Shown piece after piece: positions 24,741 to 33,073 of a DNA stretch of 44,010 bases. The number at the start of each line of letters is the position of its first letter. Positions within the stretch are counted from its first letter, which is position 1. The notes beneath the pieces are model-generated. The model did no database searches. It saw only the letters and a program-made list of their open reading frames with translations, and was not told where the DNA came from. Source of the stretch: JANRKH01 sp033763595 (GTDB taxonomy: Bacteria > Pseudomonadota > Alphaproteobacteria > Rickettsiales > Rickettsiaceae); NCBI GenBank assembly GCA_033763595.1, contig JANRKH010000064.1:1-44010 (forward strand). The letters run 5' to 3'. The position numbers and the translations under genes are program-made.

Positions 24741-25054
24741 GTTTACTCGAATATACTTTCTACTGCGCAAAAATAAAAGACCTCTCGGCATAACTTATAA
24801 TACCAAATCCCAGATTAAATAATACTAGGAGCGAGGAGTGAAGCCTACTACATGCTAGGTGAGCGACGAGCGACAAAGTAGTACTTAAAAATGGGATTTG
24901 GTATAAGTCCTAGAAGCGTGAATATTGTCGTTAAAGTTGCTTTATCAACCTGGATATATTAAACTAATTAATGCGCGAAAAGTTTTTTATCGCAAAATTA
25001 CCTCTTAAGGCAAGGTTACGCGGGGACTAATATTAAAATATAGGTTATTTGATT
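24741..25054. other. Intergenic region with one family A element
   Basis: AGACCTCTCGGCATAACTT (24769-24797) resembles the family C end, followed by an A1 element (separate entry). The rest is AT-rich leader before the TPR gene with no clear promoter. Confidence 0.4.
24801..24903 (+). repeat. Family A palindromic element (A1 core)
   Basis: The 103-bp copy starts TACCAAATCCCA and ends TGGGATTTGGTA. It is almost the same as the copy at 16066 (both share GAGGAGTGAAGCC and GCGACAAAGTAG). Confidence 0.9.
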
Positions 25055-26077
25055 ATGTTTAGGCGCTTGTTTGGCTGCATGAATACAGAAACTAGAAACT
25101 CGCATAACTTTTATTCTGCTTTAGATGTTTTAAATGCAGGTGATAACTTTTATAAAAACCATGAGTATGAGAAAGCAATAGAAGCCTACGATGAAGCAAT
25201 CCAGCAAAAGCCAAAAGATAATAAATTTTGCGCAAAAGTCTACAATAACAAAGGAGTCGCCCTTAGTTTTCTATCTAGATACGTGGAAGCTCTAGAAGCC
25301 TACAATCAAGCAATCCGGCTAGATCCTAATGATCCAGAAGCCCACAATAACAAAGGAGTCGCCCTTAGTTTTCTATCTAAAGAAAATGATGCACTTAGTG
25401 CATACGATGAAGCAATCAGGCTAAAACAAGATTATGCAGAAGCCTACTATAACAAAGGCATAGTTCTAGAAAATCTATCTAAATTCGATGAAGCAATAGA
25501 AGCTCTTGAGAAATCTATTATATTCAAGCTAGAAGACGAGGAACTTTGTGCAGATGCTTACTGCCATATAGGAAATGTCCTTGAATGTCTTTCTAAATAC
25601 AAAGAGGCAATAGAAGCCTACGATGAAGCAATAACCCTAAATCCAGATTATGCTGAGGCTTACAATAATAAAGGCGTTACTCTTCAGTATCTTGCTAAAT
25701 ACAATGAGGCAATAAAAGCCTACGATGAAGCAATATGGATAAATCCGAATTACGATGAAGCTTACTATAACAAAGGCATTGCTCTTCAGTATCTTGTCAG
25801 AGACGATGAGGCTATGGACGCGTTTAACATAGCCGCAGAACTTAATCCAGCAAAATACAACTACAAATCTTGTTTAGAGTCATCAAGCGTTGACTATGAC
25901 AGTTTTGTTCATTTTGCATCCTCAGAAAAAAATAGTGAAACAGAAGAGCGAATAACCCAAAGACACGGATCAAGCGACAGTTCACTTATAGATTCGTTTG
26001 AGACAGGATCATCAAGGTCAGAATCCACGGGGTCTTTAATTGGAAAAAGCGAGCACGAAGATTCAAGCTGTTCATAG
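25055..26077 (+). CDS. Tetratricopeptide (TPR) repeat protein
   Basis: The 340-residue protein has about seven TPR units between residues 25 and 270, seen as repeating AYNNKGVALSFLSRY, EAIEAYDEAI and LNPDYAEAYNNKG patterns. The repeats are also similar at DNA level (GAAGCCTACGATGAAGCAAT recurs), pointing to recent tandem growth. The last 60 residues are Ser/Glu-rich and probably disordered (SSDSSLIDSFETGSSRSEST). No signal peptide is visible. TPR proteins bind partner proteins; in intracellular bacteria some are secreted effectors, which cannot be judged here. I prefer ATG 25055; TTG 25049 would add two residues. Confidence 0.85.
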   Translation: MFRRLFGCMNTETRNSHNFYSALDVLNAGDNFYKNHEYEKAIEAYDEAIQQKPKDNKFCAKVYNNKGVALSFLSRYVEALEAYNQAIRLDPNDPEAHNNKGVALSFLSKENDALSAYDEAIRLKQDYAEAYYNKGIVLENLSKFDEAIEALEKSIIFKLEDEELCADAYCHIGNVLECLSKYKEAIEAYDEAITLNPDYAEAYNNKGVTLQYLAKYNEAIKAYDEAIWINPNYDEAYYNKGIALQYLVRDDEAMDAFNIAAELNPAKYNYKSCLESSSVDYDSFVHFASSEKNSETEERITQRHGSSDSSLIDSFETGSSRSESTGSLIGKSEHEDSSCS

Positions 26078-26095
26078 AAGAAAAAAGATTTGACA

Positions 26096-28414
26096 TTACA
26101 TACTATTAATTAAAGATTGTATTTTTTTTGAGTATCTATAATCAAAGGGCTTAGCTATCATCCCATCTATTTTTAAACTTCCAGCTTCATCTCTCAGCCT
26201 TTCCTTAGTTATTCCTGTTTGAATTATAACCTTTTTTTCAGAGAGAACTTCGTGTTTTTTTATAAGACGCAAAGTCTCGAGTCCGCTAAAAGCAGGCATC
26301 ATCCAATCCAGCAGGATCAGATCAACTTTATTTTTTAGCATATATTTCACCGCCTCAGCACCATCAATAAATGCCTTAATTTCTATGTTTTTTATATGAG
26401 CAAGATAAAGCTTAACTGTTGAATGGATTATCTTCTCGTCATCTATTAAAACTATCTGAGTTTTTTTGACATTCTTAGAAGTATCTGTTTTAATTTGCCT
26501 ATCTTGAATTGCTATTGTTTCGAAAGTGTGGCTATTTTCACTCGAAAATTCATTATTTTGTACATTCTTAGCTTCGTCATAGTTAGATGTAGCTAAAGGA
26601 CTTGGAAGCCACACGAAAAAAGCAGTACCGCCTGGGATGTTTTTTGCCCATATTCTGCCTTTATGCGCCTCTACGATATCTTTGCAAATCGCAAGTCCAA
26701 TCCCAGTGCCACCTGCCCCTGTTTTAGTTTTAGAGCTTTGGAAAAAGGCAAGAAATATATCTGTTAGCTCATCTTCAGGTATGCCTGGCCCATGATCTTT
26801 AAGACAAAATAAGATCCCATTGTTTTTTGGTTCAATAGTCGCAGTAATATCTCCACTTGCCCGAATTTGTTCCATAAACTTCACCGCGTTGATGTATAAA
26901 TTACGTATGACTTGAGTAATTTTTTCCCTATCGGCGTATACAATTGGACTCGATACAACAGTATTAACTGGAAATTCAAAATGCCGCTGTAGCTCAGCCG
27001 TATATAAAGGCATTTCAAGATTTATAACTTCTTTTACAATCACTAGCAAATTTACACTCTCAAAATTAAATTCCTGCTTTCCAGTAGTCAGTTTTGAGAG
27101 GTCTAGTAAATTATTCATCAAAGACAAAAGCCTGGTGCCACTTTGTGCAACAAGCATAGCAGTGTCATACTTTACGTCTTCGTCCATTTCGGCCCAATTA
27201 CGACTGAGAAACTCGCTAAGACTAACAATTCCTGTAAGAGGAGTCCTTGTTTCATGAGATAAGTTGCGAATAAACTCATCTTTTAGGGCAAGCGCCCTTG
27301 TTTTTTGCCTCAGCGCATCGTTTAGCTGCTCTTGCTGAATCGCAACTCTCTCTAGCTGGTCTGCGAGTATTTGGAATTCTTCATAATGACAATTTGGAAT
27401 TGTCACTTTTTCGTTTTTGTTAATAGACCTCGCGGCATCTGTAAGCTCCATTAAAGGAGTAAGCATCTTTTTACGAAAAAAATACAATATACCAATACAA
27501 AAAAAGCCTATGACACTAATTTCCAAAATTCTTGGCATGAACTGGTTCCAAAATTTGTTTTGCATATATTGCTTATTTTTGGCTAGTAAAATGTAAAAAG
27601 GATATTTTTGAGATTTATATATGTAGTTAACTGAATAGTCATTTAAAGAGAATTCTATAGGTAATAAACTTGAATCCGCAATACTAAATCTCTTCAAATA
27701 ATTTGATAATTTTGCCTCTTCGGGGCTTGATATTTCATGATTAATCGAACTAGTAACTAGATTAAACTTTTCATCCATTATAATAAAATTAATAGTTGTA
27801 TCAGTTACTATTCTCTCTAGTTTTTGCTTGAGTTTTTTAATACTAAAGCCAGTACATATAGTTCCATAAAACTTGCCTGATTCATCAATGACCCCAACAC
27901 CAGAGGGAATAACTAATTCACCGCTTGGAATTCCTTTTGAAGGCGCTGAAAAAAATAATTTCCAAGGAGTTTTAGAAGTCTCGTCTAGATAAGTTCTCGT
28001 AGACATATCTATTTGTTTTGGCAATACACCGTGCTTTGTACTAACTACTAGCTTTTTTTCCGGGGTTATCCAGTCAAATAATGTCCATGAATATAGATCC
28101 TCTTTTAAATTTTGATCTCTTGACTCAGAATAAAAAAGCCTTGATATAAATGAAGGGTCGGCTTTTGATTTGTTGATAATTTTTTCGCCCAAAAATTTTG
28201 TATAAAATTCAATAAATCCAAAACTATCAATAAGCGCGCTTTCAATTAGTATTGCCTGCTTTTTTGAATTGTCATAATTTTCTTGCTTTGTCACAAAATA
28301 TAGTGATGAGGCAATAAATATAAATACAATCGACATGATAAAAATCATAACCAAGGATGATATATAAAAATCTTTTTTGATAGAATATAATTTTCTTTTA
28401 TTTAAAACTTGCAT
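26096..28414 (-). CDS. Hybrid sensor histidine kinase/response regulator
   Basis: The 772-residue protein has a membrane helix at about 18-40 and an extracytoplasmic sensor (about 42-290, with the Cache-like stretch IPSGVGVIDESGKFYGTICT). A second helix lies at about 293-313, then a HAMP-like linker and coiled coil. The HisKA domain has phospho-acceptor His387 in NLSHETRTPL. The ATPase domain has N-box REKITQVIRNLYINAVKF, DHGPGIPEDE and GAGGTGIGLAIC. A C-terminal receiver has LIDDE and phospho-acceptor Asp703 in LLDWMMP. No Hpt domain is present, so a separate phosphotransfer protein is expected. It is divergent from the dehydrogenase-like gene with only 38 bases between start codons. Confidence 0.95.
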   Translation of the reverse strand: MQVLNKRKLYSIKKDFYISSLVMIFIMSIVFIFIASSLYFVTKQENYDNSKKQAILIESALIDSFGFIEFYTKFLGEKIINKSKADPSFISRLFYSESRDQNLKEDLYSWTLFDWITPEKKLVVSTKHGVLPKQIDMSTRTYLDETSKTPWKLFFSAPSKGIPSGELVIPSGVGVIDESGKFYGTICTGFSIKKLKQKLERIVTDTTINFIIMDEKFNLVTSSINHEISSPEEAKLSNYLKRFSIADSSLLPIEFSLNDYSVNYIYKSQKYPFYILLAKNKQYMQNKFWNQFMPRILEISVIGFFCIGILYFFRKKMLTPLMELTDAARSINKNEKVTIPNCHYEEFQILADQLERVAIQQEQLNDALRQKTRALALKDEFIRNLSHETRTPLTGIVSLSEFLSRNWAEMDEDVKYDTAMLVAQSGTRLLSLMNNLLDLSKLTTGKQEFNFESVNLLVIVKEVINLEMPLYTAELQRHFEFPVNTVVSSPIVYADREKITQVIRNLYINAVKFMEQIRASGDITATIEPKNNGILFCLKDHGPGIPEDELTDIFLAFFQSSKTKTGAGGTGIGLAICKDIVEAHKGRIWAKNIPGGTAFFVWLPSPLATSNYDEAKNVQNNEFSSENSHTFETIAIQDRQIKTDTSKNVKKTQIVLIDDEKIIHSTVKLYLAHIKNIEIKAFIDGAEAVKYMLKNKVDLILLDWMMPAFSGLETLRLIKKHEVLSEKKVIIQTGITKERLRDEAGSLKIDGMIAKPFDYRYSKKIQSLINSM

Positions 28415-28452
28415 AATTTTATTTTTTTATTTATGTATTAACAAAAATTAAT

Positions 28453-29547
28453 ATGAATTCAACAATACTTTGTCAAATGATTAATTTACTAACTCTAGAA
28501 AAAATTAGTGATAAACTATTATCACAAATATTATTATCCACTAAGCATAATATACAAATTTTTTTCAAAGAAAATTACAATAATCAAAATAATCTTTTAG
28601 AATTTTATTTAACCTTGGCGAAATCAACTATTTTAGTTGTCGGCAGCCAAAATATCACAAGGCCTATAATGGAAAATTGGAGAAGATATAAACCTCGCGA
28701 AAATCTTCTAATCATAAGCCTTGGCTCAAGTTTTAGTCAGATTGATTTAATTGCAGCAAAAGAGCTTGGAATAGATGTACATAATACACCAGGTGCAAAT
28801 AGCCAGGCAGTTTCTGAATATGTGATCAGACAGATGATGAACCTTTCCGTAAAAAAAAGAGACGATATGTCTGCCTTTGATCTAAAAAATGGGCAAATTT
28901 ATCCAAGGCAAACTTATTATTCAGATGGGCTTTGGGGAAAAACATTAGCACTTATTGGAACGGGTAATATTGGATCTAAAGTAGCAAGATCAGCTCTTGC
29001 TCTTGGAATGAAAGTTAAAGGCTATAGTCCCCATTTTTCAATAGACAAAGCTAATTCTTTAGGGGTTGAGTATTGTGAGTCTATTGAAAGGGTACTGGCC
29101 GGATCAGATTATCTTTCAATTCAAGTGCCGCTCAAAAGACAAGGCGAGGAACATCCTACTGTAAACTTGCTTACCTACAAAAGAATAGAGCATCTAAACA
29201 GAGGCGCAAAAATAATAAATTGTAGCTACAGCGAGATTATAAATATTGATGATCTAATAAAACATTTAAACTCTGGCCATATATCTGGCTTTGCTCTTGA
29301 TGCAATACTCAGGCCGTGCAAGGAAATAGTTTTAAAATACCCTTATCTTGCAACTCATGAAAACACTATAATAACTCCATCAATCGCAACTGCATCAGAT
29401 CAAACAGAAAAGGAGATGTGGAAAGTTGCAATGGATATTATTGAGAAATTTATTGAAAGAAATAACTTAAGCGAATCTTTACTTAAAGATAACATAGATC
29501 CGGACAGAGAAACACGAGGAGATGTGGTTGATAGTATGTATGGTTAA
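28453..29547 (+). CDS. D-2-hydroxyacid dehydrogenase-like protein lacking catalytic residues
   Basis: The 364-residue protein has the NAD-binding Rossmann fold of the D-isomer-specific 2-hydroxyacid dehydrogenases. It shows the GTGNIG motif at residues 169-174 in TLALIGTGNIGSKVARSAL, the entry helix SEYVIRQMMNL, and YLSIQVPL. Lined up with E. coli SerA, the three catalytic positions are all changed: the substrate-binding Arg is Tyr259 (INCSYSEI), the Glu is Pro288 (ALDAILRP), and the His is Ser310 (IITPSIAT). It therefore probably binds NAD without normal dehydrogenase activity. A regulatory or sensing role, as in CtBP-like relatives, is inference. The first 60 residues are unusual and poor in motifs. 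Confidence 0.8.
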   Translation: MNSTILCQMINLLTLEKISDKLLSQILLSTKHNIQIFFKENYNNQNNLLEFYLTLAKSTILVVGSQNITRPIMENWRRYKPRENLLIISLGSSFSQIDLIAAKELGIDVHNTPGANSQAVSEYVIRQMMNLSVKKRDDMSAFDLKNGQIYPRQTYYSDGLWGKTLALIGTGNIGSKVARSALALGMKVKGYSPHFSIDKANSLGVEYCESIERVLAGSDYLSIQVPLKRQGEEHPTVNLLTYKRIEHLNRGAKIINCSYSEIINIDDLIKHLNSGHISGFALDAILRPCKEIVLKYPYLATHENTIITPSIATASDQTEKEMWKVAMDIIEKFIERNNLSESLLKDNIDPDRETRGDVVDSMYG

Positions 29548-29673
29548 TTGTATATATATTTGTTTACATATTTTTTGAGAAATAGATTTTTTAACAGGCT
29601 TGAATCCGGAACTGTATATATTTCTATTTAAAATGAAGGGGTTTATATTTATCAGAGCTCACATCATAACCCA

Positions 29674-29780
29674 TAGCAAATCTGTAGAATTAAATAATAC
29701 TAGGAGCAAGTCACGAAGCCTACTCTCGTGTAAGCCTTTAGCGACGAGCTAGAAGCAAGTACTTAAAATGGGATTTGGTA
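29674..29780 (+). repeat. Family A palindromic element (A2 core)
   Basis: It starts TAGCAAATCTG (one mutated base in the end) and ends GGGATTTGGTA. The core matches the copy at 16539. It lies between two convergent genes; the rest of this 302-base gap shows nothing else. Confidence 0.85.
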
Positions 29781-29849
29781 TAAGTCTATTGTTACGCTGG
29801 AATCAAGCTTAAATTTTGCAATGGGATTTTGCCTTAATTTTGAAGGTTA

Positions 29850-30848
29850 TTATTTATTCTGAGAAAGTCCTTTAGACTTAAGATTGCCTAGCGGTTTAAT
29901 ACCTTCTTTTACTACTACATGTTTTATAGATTCTGCCATAAGCTTGCCAGCGTCCTTTTTGAGCTTATCAGAAAAAATATCGGTATTTTTTTGCTCTCGC
30001 ATAGCACGCGCACTCATTGACATTTGAGTTTGATAATACCTGTCATTATCTTTTAATTTTTTGGCAAATATCTTTTCTGGCGGGTTTAAAATATCATACA
30101 ATCCAAGAGAATTATGGACAAATTTTTCAGCTGGGATCATAATCAGTTTTATCGAAATTAATATTGCAGGAATTAAGGATATGGTACCAAGTAGCCCAAG
30201 TCCTGTAAGACACGCGTAGGATGATATTATCGATGCAATTAGTGGTGATGCAAGATTTACAACATTTCCAAGCTCAGTTAATACTCCCCGTCCTAAGTAG
30301 AATTTCTTCAATGCGTCTGCCAAGAGTTTATATCCCTCTTCCTTGCTTTGCAGCTTATCTGTTGTTTCTGCTACTCTGAATAAGTCCTTAAGCTTACTTG
30401 GATTTGTTGTCGCAAAATTAATAATCTCATAGATGTCATTATTGTCGATTGCATATTTTAAATATTCTTTAAGCCCTTCTGATGTATCTGCGCCAAGGTT
30501 TATAAGAATCTGGTTTAAGACATATTTCTTGTTTTTATCTAACTGTATATTCTCCTCCAAATCCTCTTGTAAAAAATCATTTTTCGATATTGCAACTGCG
30601 AATAAGTAAAGAACCACACTAAAATCGTATGAAGTAATAATTGTAGATCCTTTAGCCACTTTGATTCTATCTATTGCCTTTTTTAGACCGTGCGATAATT
30701 CATAATCATCCTCGTGTAAATAATGAAACACAAGCATATTAGCAAGCGGAGATAAAACAGAACTATCAATGTCATCTCTAAAATAATTTGTTAGTCCATT
30801 ATAGAAAAATTCTATCTTTCTTTTAATGGAATTAAGGTTGTTGGCCAT
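29850..30848 (-). CDS. Hypothetical membrane-associated protein, third gene of a secretion-like operon
   Basis: I do not recognise this 332-residue protein. Residues 1-190 are helical and polar. One hydrophobic block at about 195-240 (NLASPLIASIISSYACLTGL, then a second stretch ending ILISIKLIMI) could form two membrane helices. The C-terminal 90 residues are basic and polar. Its start overlaps the end of the preceding gene by 17 bases, so it belongs to the operon with the GspL/PilM-like and GspM/PilO-like genes. Confidence 0.55.
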   Translation of the reverse strand: MANNLNSIKRKIEFFYNGLTNYFRDDIDSSVLSPLANMLVFHYLHEDDYELSHGLKKAIDRIKVAKGSTIITSYDFSVVLYLFAVAISKNDFLQEDLEENIQLDKNKKYVLNQILINLGADTSEGLKEYLKYAIDNNDIYEIINFATTNPSKLKDLFRVAETTDKLQSKEEGYKLLADALKKFYLGRGVLTELGNVVNLASPLIASIISSYACLTGLGLLGTISLIPAILISIKLIMIPAEKFVHNSLGLYDILNPPEKIFAKKLKDNDRYYQTQMSMSARAMREQKNTDIFSDKLKKDAGKLMAESIKHVVVKEGIKPLGNLKSKGLSQNK

Positions 30849-31488
30849 TTAGTTTAATGGTTTTTACTTGCATATTTGTTGTTAAACTAATGAGATTTAT
30901 GGAGCCTGGACTATCAAGTTCTTCTAATATTACAGGCGTTATAATATCATTTTTTTCGATCTTAAGTTTGCACATAACATTATAAAGCGGAAGTGCGTCA
31001 TAAATTTTTTGAGCAAAAATTACAGCATTCTCTATATCATTTAGCTGTGCCTTTACAGAGATATTTGACGAGCTGAGTGATATTGTTTTTTTTGTTAGTG
31101 TCTTTTCGGAAATATTATCGGAAGAAATATTAATTATAGCAGGATCATTGAATTTAAATTCTCGAGAAATATCCTTAATTCGATAGATATATTCTTCTTT
31201 ATTTAGTAGACCTGATCCTTCTTTTACATCTTGCAAACCCTGATTTGTTAAATATTTGTAGCTTTCTATCGTTTCGGTCATTAAAGAATCTTTTTGATTT
31301 AAAGCTTCTATTTGCGCGCTGAGATTGCTAGTTGCTTTTTGTAGTTTTTGGAGAGTTACTTCCGTGATAAAAAGCTCTTCTTTTGCAGAATTTATTATGT
31401 AACATAGCAATAGGGTGATGCAGCTTATGAAAATAATTTTCTTGAAAATGACATTTTTCAGTGCTTGAATCAATTCATATATAATCAC
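30832..31488 (-). CDS. Bitopic inner-membrane protein, GspM/PilN-PilO-like
   Basis: The 218-residue protein has a short cytoplasmic N-terminus, one membrane helix at about 14-33 (KIIFISCITLLLCYIINSAK), a coiled coil (about 35-80, VTLQKLQKATSNLSAQIEAL), and a periplasmic domain with alternating strands and helices. This layout is that of PilN/PilO or GspM, which sit next to PilM/GspL. The gene upstream is PilM/GspL-like and overlaps it by 4 bases, which supports the call. No sequence motif proves it; the assignment rests on topology and order. Confidence 0.5.
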   Translation of the reverse strand: MIIYELIQALKNVIFKKIIFISCITLLLCYIINSAKEELFITEVTLQKLQKATSNLSAQIEALNQKDSLMTETIESYKYLTNQGLQDVKEGSGLLNKEEYIYRIKDISREFKFNDPAIINISSDNISEKTLTKKTISLSSSNISVKAQLNDIENAVIFAQKIYDALPLYNVMCKLKIEKNDIITPVILEELDSPGSINLISLTTNMQVKTIKLNGQQP

Positions 31489-32945
31489 ACTAAATCTCCG
31501 CTTATGATAATTTTGAGTTTAATAGAGTTGCTGGATTCTTGACTTCCAGACGAATTACATCTCTGATACTGAATTTTTAAATACCCATACTCTTCTTTGA
31601 GCTTTGCGATAATCTGATCTAAGCTTTTAAATTGTTCTTCCTTTCTAGCTTTATCAATATTTACCTCAAGAGTTAGATTAAATGATGATAGACAATCGGC
31701 TTTTATCTCCCAGTCTATATTGGCAATATCTAGTTTATTCTCGCATGTCTTTATAAAATTATGTATTAACGGAAAAGGCACTGGAAGATTTTGCGTTAAT
31801 CTCTTTTTTAAATTATATAAATCTGCAAGCTGGACTACGTTCTTAATTTCAGGATAATCAGCTGATTTTTTTGTTATTGCGCCGGATAATTTTTCGTATG
31901 TTTTATTTAACTCACTAATTTTGTGTATTTTGACATTGACGCAAAGTTTGACATATATAAAATAACTAAATATTACAAATATAATAAGATAAATAGGCTT
32001 GAAAATCATACTATTTATTTGCCTATACATTTTATATGATCTAAGTTCCCTACTGGTTGCAGCTGGCCTTTTGCCCAAAGAAAAATGATGAATAAAGGTT
32101 TTAATAGAGTTTTCGTCGTTATCTTCAGTAAAAAGATTTACTACTGTCTTTAAACTAGTCGACTTAATCAATCTTTTGAGATTACCTGAGATGAAAAAAA
32201 TATTCGCTTTGCTAAAATGTTCCTGAATCACCATATCTTTGTGCTCATGCCACAAATCGCTAAGGTAATGCTCGATTGTGCCTAATATAAATTTGTCAGA
32301 CTCGGTTTTTGGATAGGTAAATCTTTTGGTAGATAAAAGGCTTCCCTGATGATTCAAAGTTATTAGTATTTCTTTTGAGTCTATAACCGAAACGGTAGTA
32401 TAAATATAATTTTCAAGATTAATTTTATTATCTTTGGCGATGCTAATTGCAACATCCTGCGCAGTTAAGTCGTAAAAATAAATACCGAATAGGGGGATTT
32501 TGCAATTCTTCAATATAGCAAGGCAGAAATTTACAACTTCATTAAGGCTAATTGAACAAATTACAGCCTTCCAAACTTCTGTATTGTCTTTGAAAATAGA
32601 ATAAACTTTCGCTTGATAAATCTGATTTTCTTCGAACCTTGTTAAACAATAATTTTCTATTGGATCTATTCTGTTAAAAGAACCAAAAGCTGGAAGAGCT
32701 ACGTGCTCTAAACTCATATTTGCGGAATTTAGTATTATTTTTGCAGTGGTCGTTTTTCTTTTTAGCACAAATTCAACAAGACCATGATCACTCGCAAGAG
32801 AATCGAGGGGGCTGTAATAACTTTCGTTGAACTTGTTATTTATATAATATAACACAGTGAGGCCGTGATCTGAGATATGAAAATAGAGCTTTTTATTATC
32901 GAGTCTTCTATTAAATGATTTAATGATTTCTTTAAAAAATTTCAT
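31485..32945 (-). CDS. GspL/PilM-like protein with actin-like cytoplasmic domain and one membrane helix
   Basis: The 486-residue protein starts with a cytoplasmic part (1 to about 312) in which strands and helices alternate as in the actin-like fold of PilM/GspL. Examples are TTTAKIILNSANMSLEHVAL followed by PAFGSFN, VWKAVICSISLNEVVNFC, TTVSVIDSKEILITLNHQGS and NIFFISGNLKRL. A single membrane helix lies at about 314-334 (IFKPIYLIIFVIFSYFIYVK), then a periplasmic coiled and ferredoxin-like part. This is the layout of GspL or a PilM-PilN fusion, which couples the cytoplasmic ATPase to the periplasmic platform. No ATPase, pilin or secretin gene lies nearby, so the system is not defined. Confidence 0.5.
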   Translation of the reverse strand: MKFFKEIIKSFNRRLDNKKLYFHISDHGLTVLYYINNKFNESYYSPLDSLASDHGLVEFVLKRKTTTAKIILNSANMSLEHVALPAFGSFNRIDPIENYCLTRFEENQIYQAKVYSIFKDNTEVWKAVICSISLNEVVNFCLAILKNCKIPLFGIYFYDLTAQDVAISIAKDNKINLENYIYTTVSVIDSKEILITLNHQGSLLSTKRFTYPKTESDKFILGTIEHYLSDLWHEHKDMVIQEHFSKANIFFISGNLKRLIKSTSLKTVVNLFTEDNDENSIKTFIHHFSLGKRPAATSRELRSYKMYRQINSMIFKPIYLIIFVIFSYFIYVKLCVNVKIHKISELNKTYEKLSGAITKKSADYPEIKNVVQLADLYNLKKRLTQNLPVPFPLIHNFIKTCENKLDIANIDWEIKADCLSSFNLTLEVNIDKARKEEQFKSLDQIIAKLKEEYGYLKIQYQRCNSSGSQESSNSIKLKIIISGDLV

Positions 32946-33073
32946 AAATAATGCTTTCTATTTACTGTACTATATGGTCGTTGTGATTATAAATTTGTCT
33001 CTATTTGGACCCAATGCTCTTGATTATCAAAATATTTGGACTATACATAATTATAAATAAGCAAGATATAAAA

